In this document: positions 50,993 through 60,134 of the stretch, one piece after another
Numbering within the stretch: the stretch's first letter is position 1
Layout of the letters: the number at the start of each line of letters is the position of its first letter
Source of the DNA: Hallerella succinigenes
Lineage (GTDB): Bacteria; Fibrobacterota; Fibrobacteria; Fibrobacterales; Fibrobacteraceae
DNA: 64,000 nucleotides
Direction: 5' to 3'
Assembly (NCBI RefSeq): GCF_002797675.1
Contig: NZ_PGEX01000001.1
Location: 930,001-994,000, forward strand
The notes under the pieces: model-generated
What the model was told of the DNA's origin: nothing
Database searches by the model: none
Seen by the model: only the letters and a program-made list of their open reading frames with translations
Translations under genes and position numbers: made by a program

Positions 50993-52021
50993 TCAGCTAA
51001 AACGTCCAGCGACCTGCTTGCGCTTTTTTCCGCGTTCCGAAAGGAGCGCTTCTGCCAAAAAGAGCAGCGCCGCGATCGCCAAAAAGATTTGGTAACGGTC
51101 CTTGTAATTTTCCACCTGGTCCGAAGAGGTGTCCCGCTTTTCTAAGCTCTGAATTTCCGAGAGCACCTTCTGCAGCTGGAATTCACCCGGGCTTGCGTAA
51201 AAATACCGCGCACCTGTAATGCCTGCGATATCCTGCAACGTCTTTTCTTCCAAATGGGTCGTCACAATATTCCCAAAGCGATCCTTGTGATACGAGACGT
51301 CTCCATTTTTCGAAGGTTCCGGAATAGGAACACCTTCCTTGGAACCGATGCCGACCGTGTAAATGCGAATGCCCGCTTCTGCCGCTTCCTTCGCCTTTTC
51401 CACCGCCTTGGCGTCTTGTTCTTCGCCATCGCTCATCAGCACCATCACAGCGTACTTAGACGGCACCTTGGAACGACGGAACATCTGCAAGCCTTTATCG
51501 ATTGCCGCGGCAAGATCCGTTCCCGGCAAAAGCCAACCCGGTTCCAAGTCGCGCAAAATCAACTGCACCGTGCCGTAGTCCAAAGTGAGCGGCACTAAGG
51601 TCTGCGCTTCACCCGAAAAAGCCACAAGGCCCACACGGTCGCCCGAAAGCGTATCGAGGAATGCAGAAATTTCATGACGGGAACGCACCAAACGATTCGG
51701 CTTGACATCTTCCGCAAGCATCGAAAGGGAAATATCCTGGAGCAGCAAAACGTCAAGGCCCTTGCGTTCAATATGTTCCATCTGACGGCCCCACTGCGGA
51801 CGGGCAAGCGCCAAAATCAAAAACGCAAGACCGAGGAGCAATAGGCTCGTCTTGATCGCACGTCGCCACGGAGAAAGCGAAGTCGCAATCTTCGGGAGCA
51901 TCGATATGGACGCAAAGCGCGAAGCGAGCTTTTTCCGCCGATGGTACGCATAAATAAAGAGCAACAAAAAAAGCGGGAGCGTAAAGAGAGCCCACAAAAA
52001 ATTCGGTTCTGCAAATCTCAT
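50993..52021 (-). CDS. VWA-domain membrane protein (BatB-like)
   Basis: A 342-residue protein with two N-terminal membrane segments (about 7-26 and 58-73), a von Willebrand factor A domain with the metal-ion site DISLS (96-100), and a C-terminal membrane helix (about 310-330). The usual DxSxS MIDAS is present. Start overlaps the BatA stop by 4 nt. Bat proteins in this arrangement are thought to help stress tolerance and assembly in the cell envelope. Confidence 0.85.
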   Translation of the reverse strand: MRFAEPNFLWALFTLPLFLLLFIYAYHRRKKLASRFASISMLPKIATSLSPWRRAIKTSLLLLGLAFLILALARPQWGRQMEHIERKGLDVLLLQDISLSMLAEDVKPNRLVRSRHEISAFLDTLSGDRVGLVAFSGEAQTLVPLTLDYGTVQLILRDLEPGWLLPGTDLAAAIDKGLQMFRRSKVPSKYAVMVLMSDGEEQDAKAVEKAKEAAEAGIRIYTVGIGSKEGVPIPEPSKNGDVSYHKDRFGNIVTTHLEEKTLQDIAGITGARYFYASPGEFQLQKVLSEIQSLEKRDTSSDQVENYKDRYQIFLAIAALLFLAEALLSERGKKRKQVAGRFS

Positions 52022-53112
52022 GGAATCCTCACAAACCGCGTATTCGCGAGCACAAGTTCAAGCAAAATCAAGAGCGCTCCCACAAGGAGCCACGGATAAA
52101 ACTTTTCCTGGTAACGCGCATAGGCGATCGTTTGAATTTCGGTCTTTTCGAGTCCATCGATTTCGGAATAGATTTTTTCCAAATCGTCCTTGCTTTCTGC
52201 ACGGTAAAAACGTCCGCCCGTACTGGAGGCGATTTGACTCAACGTTTTTTCATCCAAGCTGTTTTCGGCAGGAATCGGCTGTTCCCCCCACGAGATTTCA
52301 CCCGTCCAAGGGTTCTGCTGGAACGCGAGGAACGTTCCGCTCTTTTTGCCGACGCCAATCGTATAAACCTTGACTCCAAGCGCCTTTGCCACTTCCGCCG
52401 CATGGAGAGGCGGAACAAGGCTCGCATTGTCAATGCCGTCCGTCAAAAGCACCACGACCTTCGACTTCGCATCGGACTTTTCTAAACGCGCCAAGGAATT
52501 CATCAAGCCGTCGCCAATTGCGGTGCCGTTGCCCGAAGCCGAGGAATCGTCCACCGCCTGCAAAATTTCAAGCAGTGCACCGTAATCCAAAGTCAACGGC
52601 ACGAGCGTGTAAGAGTTTCCCGCAAAAACAGAAAGTCCTATGCGGTCGCTTTCACGCTTTTGCACAAATTCAGCCATCACGTTTTTCGCATAGCCCAAAC
52701 GGGAATAGTCCCAAAAGCGACCGCTCTTCAAAACCTTTTCCGCATTCATCACCCCGAGCTTTGCCTGATCCGTACGGGTCAGCATATCGAGAGTTCCCAT
52801 GGAACCGGAAACGTCCAAGGCGAGCATAATGTCCACGCCATCCGTCGAAGTGTATTCGACTTCTGTCGCATTCTGCGGACGAGCGAGAGCCACGACAAAG
52901 CAGCAAAGCGCAGCCATGCGAAGCGCTGGGACAATGTAGCGGGCACGCACTTTAGAGCCCTTCGCCGCCTTTTTGGCAATCGCGAGCGCCGGGAACTTGA
53001 TCGTACTTTTTCGTTTATGCGCGTGCCACCACCAGTCCAAAATCAACAGGGGCCCGAGCAAAAGCAAAAAGAACGCTTCGGGATTTTGAAAATGCAAATT
53101 AGCGAGATCCAT
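52018..53112 (-). CDS. VWA-domain membrane protein (BatA-like)
   Basis: Start set at ATG 53112 (MDLANLHFQN), 364 residues, with GGGCGG upstream; GTG 53118 is the alternative. N-terminal membrane segments, a VWA domain with perfect MIDAS DVSGSM (Asp100, Ser102, Ser104), then a C-terminal membrane helix. Overlaps the BatD-like gene upstream by 14 nt and BatB downstream by 4 nt, so the operon is tightly coupled. Confidence 0.88.
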   Translation of the reverse strand: MDLANLHFQNPEAFFLLLLGPLLILDWWWHAHKRKSTIKFPALAIAKKAAKGSKVRARYIVPALRMAALCCFVVALARPQNATEVEYTSTDGVDIMLALDVSGSMGTLDMLTRTDQAKLGVMNAEKVLKSGRFWDYSRLGYAKNVMAEFVQKRESDRIGLSVFAGNSYTLVPLTLDYGALLEILQAVDDSSASGNGTAIGDGLMNSLARLEKSDAKSKVVVLLTDGIDNASLVPPLHAAEVAKALGVKVYTIGVGKKSGTFLAFQQNPWTGEISWGEQPIPAENSLDEKTLSQIASSTGGRFYRAESKDDLEKIYSEIDGLEKTEIQTIAYARYQEKFYPWLLVGALLILLELVLANTRFVRIP

Positions 53113-54085
53113 TTGCACCGCCCTTCTTACCGTTCTTGTTCTTTTCTTCTTCCGGGACAGGCTTCGTATCTTCTAAAAGGCGACTCGCCCAATCTTCCCA
53201 AAAGACACCGCGGTCGTCGCCGATTTTCATCTTGGCAAACTTCACCGGGTAAGTTTCTTCTTCGAGTTTCACCAAGGACTGCTTGTACGCTTCGGCAAGG
53301 CCTGCGATCTGCGAAACACGAGACTTCAACTGCGAAAGTGTCGCGTCGAGAATTCCTTCCGACGGATGTTCGCCGAGGAACCTACGTTCCACATAGCGAC
53401 GCATAATAAAGCTCAAAGCCGTATAATAATCCGCCTGATTTCCCATGGCAAGAAGCTGCTTTTCACGCAGTTCCTTCAATGCGAGAAAGGCTTCTTCATA
53501 CGGCGGAAGTCTCGGAGCTTCCTTATTCTTGCGGAACTTTTTGTGCAAGAACCAGCCGAGTACCACCAAAAGGATCGCTCCGAGAACAATCAAAAGTCCC
53601 GAAAGCCATGCAGGGAGCCTCGAGTCGTCCAAAGGTTCTTCCACATCCAAAATATCTTCTTCCGAACCGTCTGTCCGCGTCACAACCTTCACCGCCACCG
53701 GATCCGTTTTCGTCACCACGGTATCGGCACCCAGAACCGCTCGCACCTCTTGCGGCGCAATCAAAAAATCACCCGCGACAAACGTATTGAGCGTTGCCCG
53801 CCAAACGAACTTCTTTTGACCTTTCACTCCCGCAATCGGAATTTCTTCATGCTGCATGTCCTTGACTTCAAAGCTTCCGAGGTTTCCCACAAAGCTCGGT
53901 AAATCCACATAAGCGCTTTCCGGAGCGTTCACATCGATTTCATAATCGAAACGATCACCCACAAAAATCTGTGAAGCAGTCGTCGAAGATTTCACCGACA
54001 GGTTGAATGCAAATGCGGAAGCTACAGAGATTGCACCGATAATCAGCGCAAGCTTCCTTGTCAAAAATCGAAATTCAAACATCAT
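53099..54085 (-). CDS. BatD/DUF4381-like membrane protein with signal peptide
   Basis: A 328-residue protein with a signal peptide (about 1-26), an Ig-like extracytoplasmic domain (about 30-140; FVGDRFDYEIDV), one membrane helix (about 160-183; LLIVLGAILLVVLGWFL) and a helical cytoplasmic tail of DUF4381 style (about 200-310) with PPYEEAFLALKEL and YVERRFLG. Starts with TAATG overlap behind the DUF58 gene. Confidence 0.75.
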   Translation of the reverse strand: MMFEFRFLTRKLALIIGAISVASAFAFNLSVKSSTTASQIFVGDRFDYEIDVNAPESAYVDLPSFVGNLGSFEVKDMQHEEIPIAGVKGQKKFVWRATLNTFVAGDFLIAPQEVRAVLGADTVVTKTDPVAVKVVTRTDGSEEDILDVEEPLDDSRLPAWLSGLLIVLGAILLVVLGWFLHKKFRKNKEAPRLPPYEEAFLALKELREKQLLAMGNQADYYTALSFIMRRYVERRFLGEHPSEGILDATLSQLKSRVSQIAGLAEAYKQSLVKLEEETYPVKFAKMKIGDDRGVFWEDWASRLLEDTKPVPEEEKNKNGKKGGANGSR

Positions 54086-54972
54086 TAACTCCGACGTCTC
54101 TGCAACATTCTAAAATGTTCCACGAGCGGATTCACCGTGTCGCGGAATTCATCCTGAACCTGGCACAGCACATAGTCCACGTTCATTTTCTGGAAAAGGC
54201 TCCGGGTCGCTTTCTGGGCCTTTTTCGCCTCGTGCGCAAAGGCTTCACGGAAGGCAGCATCACCCGTATCCACAAGCATCGTCTCACCGGTTTCCGGATC
54301 TTCGAATTCCACGAGTCCCACCGGCGGCAGTTCCATTTCACGCGGGTCCATCACCGAAACCGCCAGCATGTCGTGACGCTTGCAAAGGATCTTAAAAGCT
54401 TTGTCGAATCCCGAATCCTGAAAGTCCGACATCACCACGATCATCGAACGACGATTCAGTACGCCACCCACATATTCAAGCGCATTCTGTAGATTCGTCC
54501 CGTGATGTTCCGGCTTAAAGTACAGGATTTCTCGGATCAAACGCAAAACGTGCTTGCGCCCTTTCGCAGGCGGAATAAAAAGCTCCACCTGATCCGTAAA
54601 AATCAAAAGTCCAACCTTGTCGCCCGTCCGCACGGCGGCAAACGAGAGAAGCGCGGTGATGGCCGCCATGGCTTCACCCTTCATTTCCTTTCCCGAACCG
54701 AATTCCGAACTGGAACTCGCATCCACCATCAGCATCAAGGTCAGTTCACGTTCTTCCACGAACTTCTTGATGTAAGGAGTCCCCATACGAGCCGTTACGT
54801 TCCAATCGATCGAGCGAACGTCATCTCCCGGCACGTACTCGCGGACTTCGCTGAATTCGACGCCATTGCCCTTGAACGAGCTGTGATAAGCGCCAGCCAT
54901 CATCGAGTCGAGAGATCCCCGCACCGAAAGTTCGATGCGGTTCACCGTTTTGAGAATATCCTTCGAAAGCAT
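54085..54972 (-). CDS. DUF58 domain protein
   Basis: Start set at ATG 54972 (MLSKDILKTV), 295 residues; the frame upstream lies in moxR. The DUF58 hallmark EYVPGDDVRSIDWNVTAR is present. DUF58 proteins nearly always follow a MoxR ATPase, as here (gap one base), and often carry a VWA-like fold; the MVDASSSSEFG segment fits its metal site. Role: partner of MoxR in assembling envelope or other complexes. Confidence 0.88.
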   Translation of the reverse strand: MLSKDILKTVNRIELSVRGSLDSMMAGAYHSSFKGNGVEFSEVREYVPGDDVRSIDWNVTARMGTPYIKKFVEERELTLMLMVDASSSSEFGSGKEMKGEAMAAITALLSFAAVRTGDKVGLLIFTDQVELFIPPAKGRKHVLRLIREILYFKPEHHGTNLQNALEYVGGVLNRRSMIVVMSDFQDSGFDKAFKILCKRHDMLAVSVMDPREMELPPVGLVEFEDPETGETMLVDTGDAAFREAFAHEAKKAQKATRSLFQKMNVDYVLCQVQDEFRDTVNPLVEHFRMLQRRRS

Positions 54973-54973
54973 A

Positions 54974-55960
54974 TTATGGCACTTCGACAGAATCCAAGAT
55001 CTTCTGGACAACGAGTTCCGCAGAAACTTCTTCCGCTTCCGCTTCATAGCTCAAAATGATGCGATGACGGAGAACTTCCATCGCCACAGCCTTCACATCT
55101 TCCGGCGTCACGTAACCGCGGCCTTCGATGAACGCGTGCGCCTTCGCCGCCTTTGCAAGGCCAATCGAAGCACGCGGAGAACCGCCGACCGAAATAAAGC
55201 TCGTCAATTCCGCTTTCTTGATGCTTGCCGGATCGCGCGTCGCAAGAACAAGGTTCACAATGTATTCGCGAATGCGTTCATCCACGTAGATTTCCTTCAC
55301 CAAGGAACGCGCCTTCAAAATGTCTTCCTTGTTCGCCACGGCACTCGGAATCTTTAAGCCCGTTCCGCTCACCGCTTCAAGGATCTTCATTTCGTCATCC
55401 TTGCCCGGATAACCGACCTTCACCTTTAACAAGAAACGATCCACCTGAGCTTCCGGCAACGGATACGTACCTTCCTGTTCAATCGGGTTCTGCGTCGCAA
55501 GAACAAGGAACGGTTCGTCGAGCTTGTACGTTTCATCGCCGATCGTAATCATGCGTTCCTGCATCGCTTCGAGAAGGGCGCTCTGCACCTTGGACGGAGC
55601 ACGGTTGATTTCATCGGCAAGAACGAGGTTCGTAAAGAGAGGTCCCTTGCGGGTTTCAAAACGAGATTCCTTCGCGTTGTAAATCGTCGTACCGAGCAAG
55701 TCCGCCGGGAGAAGATCCGGGGTAAACTGAATACGCTTAAAGTCGAGAGAAACCGCACTTGCAAAAGCGGAAACCGCAGTCGTCTTCGCAAGTCCCGGAA
55801 GGCCTTCCAAAAGAATATGACCGTCGGCAAAAATACCGGTGAGAATGCTCTTCACCATGTCCTTTTGACCGATCACGGTCCCTTCTACTTCACGCAAAAG
55901 ATCTGTGCAAAAATAGCCCTGATCCTTAATCTTTTCCGTCAATTCTTGTACGTTTGTCAT
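54974..55960 (-). CDS. MoxR-family AAA+ ATPase
   Basis: Start set at ATG 55960 (MTNVQELTEK), 328 residues, with GAGG 6 nt upstream. Walker A GLPGLAKT (53-60), Walker B LVLADEINRAP (112-122), sensor segment ATQNP and arginine finger region PEAQVDRF. MoxR proteins act as chaperones for complexes with VWA partners. Second in the seven-to-eight-gene operon. Confidence 0.93.
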   Translation of the reverse strand: MTNVQELTEKIKDQGYFCTDLLREVEGTVIGQKDMVKSILTGIFADGHILLEGLPGLAKTTAVSAFASAVSLDFKRIQFTPDLLPADLLGTTIYNAKESRFETRKGPLFTNLVLADEINRAPSKVQSALLEAMQERMITIGDETYKLDEPFLVLATQNPIEQEGTYPLPEAQVDRFLLKVKVGYPGKDDEMKILEAVSGTGLKIPSAVANKEDILKARSLVKEIYVDERIREYIVNLVLATRDPASIKKAELTSFISVGGSPRASIGLAKAAKAHAFIEGRGYVTPEDVKAVAMEVLRHRIILSYEAEAEEVSAELVVQKILDSVEVP

Positions 55961-55967
55961 CTTGACC

Positions 55968-56798
55968 TCATTCGTCTTCTTCAATGTTTAACAGTTTTGC
56001 TGCGGTTTTCCAGGTTTCCTTATTTTGGAAAGCGTCGCGTTCTCCGCCTCCATAACGAGCATGGGCAAATTCCTCTAGCAGGGAATCAAAACCTTCCAAA
56101 GTCCCTGCCTTGGCAAGTTCCTCCAGATTATCGCTACCATACCGCATCATAGCCCATGATTTACAAATTTTTTCCAAATCAAGCAACCAAGCGCGGCTAT
56201 CCGCCTTGGCGATTCTCTTCTTCAAAAGCAAGAATTCTTCGGCAAGTTCTGCGTCTTCCTGTTTTACCGCCTTTTTCTTCGCTTCAGAGCTTCTCTTTTT
56301 TTGCAGAACGACCAACAGCGCTCCGAGAACGATTCCAAACACGCACACGCCCAGAATCAAAAACTGAACGGTGTCCGAAGGCTCTTCAATGCGGAACGAG
56401 ACGATATCCGTCTGAACTTCCACAGCCCCTTCCGCCGAAGGAATCTGAAAATGCAATGCCGGAATCGAAACGTTCCCCGAATCGTCCGCCAAAAGCTTGT
56501 ACACGAACTGCGTATTCGAAACGGACTTTCCGTTATGCACCACTTGGGAATGTTCTTCTCGCAACCCGATCTGCGTCACGCCCTTGGTATTGGCAGAACT
56601 CGTCGGCACCACCAGCAGAGCGTTCCGCCCCGCCGAAGCTTCCCAGGTCACATTCACCCGGTATTCAAAAGTATCGCCTTTAACGATTGTTTCGGGAAGC
56701 GCATCCGCATGGACAGAAACTTTAATCTGCGCAGGTTCCACAGCAGCCGAACCTTCAACACTTGCAGAACTTTGTTCTAAAACTTCTTCGTTCATCAT
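55968..56798 (-). CDS. BatD/DUF4381-like membrane protein lacking a signal peptide
   Basis: A 276-residue protein opening the MoxR operon. It resembles the BatD-like protein at 53099-54085: an Ig-like beta domain (about 23-140; IVKGDTFEYRVNVTW), one membrane helix (about 146-166), and a cytoplasmic helical DUF4381-like tail (about 185-270). Unlike its neighbour it has no signal peptide: an in-frame stop lies only a few codons upstream of the ATG, so the start is not mis-placed by annotation. The N-terminal domain would have to cross the membrane as a translocated tail. Confidence 0.7.
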   Translation of the reverse strand: MMNEEVLEQSSASVEGSAAVEPAQIKVSVHADALPETIVKGDTFEYRVNVTWEASAGRNALLVVPTSSANTKGVTQIGLREEHSQVVHNGKSVSNTQFVYKLLADDSGNVSIPALHFQIPSAEGAVEVQTDIVSFRIEEPSDTVQFLILGVCVFGIVLGALLVVLQKKRSSEAKKKAVKQEDAELAEEFLLLKKRIAKADSRAWLLDLEKICKSWAMMRYGSDNLEELAKAGTLEGFDSLLEEFAHARYGGGERDAFQNKETWKTAAKLLNIEEDE

Positions 56799-56852
56799 TT
56801 GGAATATAATAAAGGCTTATTTTCAAAACGTCACAAAAAGTTCACGGGAAAG

Positions 56853-56887
56853 TAAAAAATCGCCCGGCACAAGTCGGGCGATTTTTC
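56853..56887 (-). terminator. Bidirectional terminator after the first GH8 lipoprotein
   Basis: AAAATCGCCCG and CGGGCGATTTT flank a 7-nt loop (56855-56886), giving an 11-bp or longer stem with A-runs on one side and T-runs on the other. Confidence 0.88.
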
Positions 56888-56905
56888 AATTTCAAGCGAG
56901 AAGGA

Positions 56906-58426
56906 TTAGATTCCCATATTGCTCGGCTTCGTGTAGTAACCGTTCAACAGCTGACTGTACATCATCTGAAGAATATTCGGGAAGTAGCTCGAAGCAGATG
57001 TCTGCATGGACGTTCCGTTCAACAAAGTCGTGCAAGAATTCAGCCATTCCGCAGAATTGCCAGCCATACCGGTTGCGCACCAGGCAGCCTGCCAGTGCAC
57101 AGGAACCGCCTGGCCTTGGATATCGGCTCCGACGCTCAAATTCCAAGAGTAGTTCACCGCCGGGATTGAAGCCGGATCGTTGTTCGACTTTTCCATGATG
57201 AACTTGTTCAAGGTGTTCAGCACTTCTGCAGCGCGTTCATCCGAGAACCAGTAGTAATCCCAAGCGATACGCCACGGAATACGCACGGATTCCTTGTTGA
57301 AGGTCCAGTACGTAGTCTTTGCACTGTTGTTCGGCGGGTTGATCGCATTGCCTTCGCCATCGCTCCAGTCCGGAAAAACGCCCGTACCAGCGTCCTGCAC
57401 CTTCTTCATGTAGGCATACTGAGCATCGAGCACAGATTTCCAGTCATGATTTTTATCCACCACGGCGAACAAGCGAAGTGCCACCGGAGAGAAGTAGCTC
57501 AAGTTGTAAGACGGATTCGCGGCAGCCTTCCAGGTCGGCGTGTCACCCGAATAGAGGAGGTTATTCGAGGTATTGACTTCGTTATCCCATAGAGCGTTGA
57601 TCAGAGTCAAAGCATCATTCAAGTAACCCGTGTTGCCCGTCTTATAGTAGGCGAGAACGAGGGAGGTTGCGATATCCAAGTCTGCGTCCGTTGCACTCGA
57701 CACATCCGGAATATCCCAACCGAAGCTCGACACGAGCCACGGCATCAAACCACGACCGCTTGCATAGGCTGAATTACGGTAAGCCTGGTTGTAAACCCAA
57801 AGAGCGTTGAACGCTTCCAGGTCGCCTTCAAAAAGCGTAATGAGCATGCCATAACCAATGCCTTCCGACACCGTACAGCCACGCTTGTACATATTCGAAC
57901 CCGAAGCTTCCGCAATCGTGCAGCTCGCCGAGTTAAAAGTCGACCAAATCACACGGGCAGCCGTCATGCCCTGCGCCGTATAGGCACCAAAGACCGTCGA
58001 AAATTCAGCGCCCCAAGTTGGGTAACGGGAAGCTTCTTCATTCAAAGTGATGTAGTGGAAAGCCTTCCAGGTATCATAAAGGCTCGACGTCACCGACTGA
58101 TCTGCAGTCGTCGGGAATACACCCGAAGTCGTTCCACCCGTCGCTGCATCAATAAAGGCGCTGTTCATCGAAGACGTCGCCACCGGCGTCGACGAAGAGC
58201 TGCTTATAACAGCCATCGAAGAGCTGCTTAAAGCAGCCTCCAAAGAGGAAGAAACGCCATCATAGACAGAGGAAGAGGAATTAATCGGAGTCACAACGCT
58301 ACTGTAATAGGCAGTAGCAGAAGACGTCAAAGTCGGATCGGGCGAAGAAGCGCTGTCGCCACCACAAGCCGAAAGACCAAAAGCGGCAAGCAGGGCAAGA
58401 GATCCAGCGCAAAGATTCAAGTTCAT
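56906..58426 (-). CDS. GH8 glycoside hydrolase lipoprotein A
   Basis: A 506-residue lipoprotein (lipobox LSAC, Cys21). Residues 28-95 are a serine-rich linker. The GH8 domain (about 110-500) has the proton donor Glu188 (VSEGIGYGM) and the Asp cluster ATDADLDIA (247-251), which holds a substrate-binding/catalytic Asp in the family. GH8 members are endoglucanases, chitosanases, licheninases or xylanases; the exact activity is not predictable. Its neighbour at 58597-59967 is a tandem paralogue. A TATATT box lies upstream at 58476-58481. Confidence 0.88.
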   Translation of the reverse strand: MNLNLCAGSLALLAAFGLSACGGDSASSPDPTLTSSATAYYSSVVTPINSSSSVYDGVSSSLEAALSSSSMAVISSSSSTPVATSSMNSAFIDAATGGTTSGVFPTTADQSVTSSLYDTWKAFHYITLNEEASRYPTWGAEFSTVFGAYTAQGMTAARVIWSTFNSASCTIAEASGSNMYKRGCTVSEGIGYGMLITLFEGDLEAFNALWVYNQAYRNSAYASGRGLMPWLVSSFGWDIPDVSSATDADLDIATSLVLAYYKTGNTGYLNDALTLINALWDNEVNTSNNLLYSGDTPTWKAAANPSYNLSYFSPVALRLFAVVDKNHDWKSVLDAQYAYMKKVQDAGTGVFPDWSDGEGNAINPPNNSAKTTYWTFNKESVRIPWRIAWDYYWFSDERAAEVLNTLNKFIMEKSNNDPASIPAVNYSWNLSVGADIQGQAVPVHWQAAWCATGMAGNSAEWLNSCTTLLNGTSMQTSASSYFPNILQMMYSQLLNGYYTKPSNMGI

Positions 58427-58527
58427 AATTTCTCCGGGGATATGGGCAAATAACTACCTGTGGGTAGCCGCCACAAATATACACATCCATTTTTAAAAAA
58501 CCGTGAAATGAAAACGAAATTTTAAAT

Positions 58528-58570
58528 AAAAAAAGAAGAATGAAGCCTGCGTCACAGACTTCATTCTTCT
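58528..58570 (-). terminator. Terminator after the second GH8 lipoprotein
   Basis: On the minus strand AGAAGAATGAAG pairs with CTTCATTCTTCT (58534-58570, one mismatch, loop including TGACG) and is followed by TTTTTTTATTT. Confidence 0.85.
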
Positions 58571-58596
58571 ACAGTTTTCCAAATGCCGATAGAGGC

Positions 58597-59967
58597 TTAA
58601 ATGCCCATATTACTCGGCTTCACATACATGCCATTCAACAGCTGGCTGTACATCATCTGGAGAATGTTCGGGAAGTAACTCGAAGCGGAAGTTTGCATTA
58701 CCGTGGCGTTCAAGACATTCGTGCAAGTGTTCAACCAATCCATTGAATTGCCCGCCATACCGGTTGCGCACCAAGCAGCTTGCCACTGGGTCGGCAAATT
58801 CTGGCCTTGGATATCGGCTCCAATGCTCAAATTCCAGGAGTAGTTCACCGCCGGAATCGAAAGCGGATCATTATTCGATCTTGCCATGATGAAGTTATTC
58901 AAGGTGTTCAACACCGATGCAGCACGTTCATCCGCAAACCAGTAATAGTCCCAAGCGATACGCCACGGAATACGCACGGATTCCTTGTTGAAGGTCCAGT
59001 ACGTAGTCTTTGCACTGTTGTTCGGCGGGTTGATCGCATTGCCGCTGCCATCGCTCCAGTCCGGAAAAACGCCCGTACCGGCTGCCTGTACATTCAGCAT
59101 ATAGGTGTACTGCGCATTCAGCACAGAAGTCCAATCATGATTCTTGTCTACAAGAGCGAACAAGCGGAGTGCCACCGGAGAGAAGTAGCTCAAGTTGTAA
59201 GACGGATTCGCGGCAGCCTTCCAAGTCGGCGTATCGCCCGAATACAGGAGATGATTGCTCAAGTTGACTTCGTTATCCCACAAGGCGGCAATCAAAGTCA
59301 AGGCATCGTTCAAGTATGCCGTATTGCCCGACATGTAGTACGCGAGAATGAGGGAGGTCGCAATATCCAAGTCCGCATCCGTTGCACTCGATTCATCCGG
59401 AATATCCCAACTGAAGCTCGAAGTGAGCCACGGCATCAATCCACGGCCGCTTGCATACGCGGAATTACGGTAAGCCTGGCTATAAATCCACAAACGGTTG
59501 AATGCGTCCCAGTCCCCCTGGAAGAGCGTAATAAGCATACCATAACCGATACCTTCCGATACCGTGCAGCCACGCTTGTACATATTCGAACCCGAAGCTT
59601 CCGCAATCGTGCAGCTCGCCGAGTTGAAAGTCGACCAAATAACACGCGCAGCACCCAAACCCTGCGCCGTATAGGCACCAAAGACCGTCGAAAATTCAGC
59701 ACCCCAAGTCGGGTAACGAGTAGCTTCATCTTCCAACGTAATGTAATGGAAAGCCTTCCAGGTATCATACAACGCTGCCGTATAAGTCGGATTCGCCGTT
59801 GCCGGGAGAATACCCGAAGTCGACGCACCGCCACCACCTGCAGAAGAAGTCTGGGTCGATGACGAAGAATTTTCCGGGGATGCGGAAGTCGAGCTGCTCG
59901 TACTGCAAGCCGACAAACCGAATGCGGCACAGAGAGCGAAAGCTCCCAAAGAAGATTTCAAATTCAT
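58597..59967 (-). CDS. GH8 glycoside hydrolase lipoprotein B
   Basis: A 456-residue lipoprotein (lipobox LSAC, Cys21). A shorter serine/glycine linker (22-52) leads to a GH8 domain nearly identical in key parts to that of the gene at 56906: Glu138 (VSEGIGYGM), ATDADLDIA (197-201). The two differ mainly in the linker and in parts of the domain. A likely promoter, TTGCAG-18-TATATA, lies upstream near 60017-60048. Confidence 0.88.
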   Translation of the reverse strand: MNLKSSLGAFALCAAFGLSACSTSSSTSASPENSSSSTQTSSAGGGGASTSGILPATANPTYTAALYDTWKAFHYITLEDEATRYPTWGAEFSTVFGAYTAQGLGAARVIWSTFNSASCTIAEASGSNMYKRGCTVSEGIGYGMLITLFQGDWDAFNRLWIYSQAYRNSAYASGRGLMPWLTSSFSWDIPDESSATDADLDIATSLILAYYMSGNTAYLNDALTLIAALWDNEVNLSNHLLYSGDTPTWKAAANPSYNLSYFSPVALRLFALVDKNHDWTSVLNAQYTYMLNVQAAGTGVFPDWSDGSGNAINPPNNSAKTTYWTFNKESVRIPWRIAWDYYWFADERAASVLNTLNNFIMARSNNDPLSIPAVNYSWNLSIGADIQGQNLPTQWQAAWCATGMAGNSMDWLNTCTNVLNATVMQTSASSYFPNILQMMYSQLLNGMYVKPSNMGI

Positions 59968-60070
59968 AAAGTCTCCAGGATGAATTTTGAACGGCCATCA
60001 GGCAAATTACGTTCTAAATATATAACGATTATTTGAGAATTCCTGCAAACGAAAGCAAAAATTTAGCTTA

Positions 60071-60108
60071 CAAAAAAAAGAATGGAATCTGTATCACAGA
60101 TTCCATTC
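60071..60108 (-). terminator. Terminator after the CBM protein
   Basis: GAATGGAATCTG (60080-60091) and CAGATTCCATTC (60097-60108) form a perfect 12-bp stem with a 5-nt loop, followed on the minus strand by TTTTTTTTG. Confidence 0.9.
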
Positions 60109-60134
60109 CTAAAGCTCAAAAGAGTTTTCTCAGA

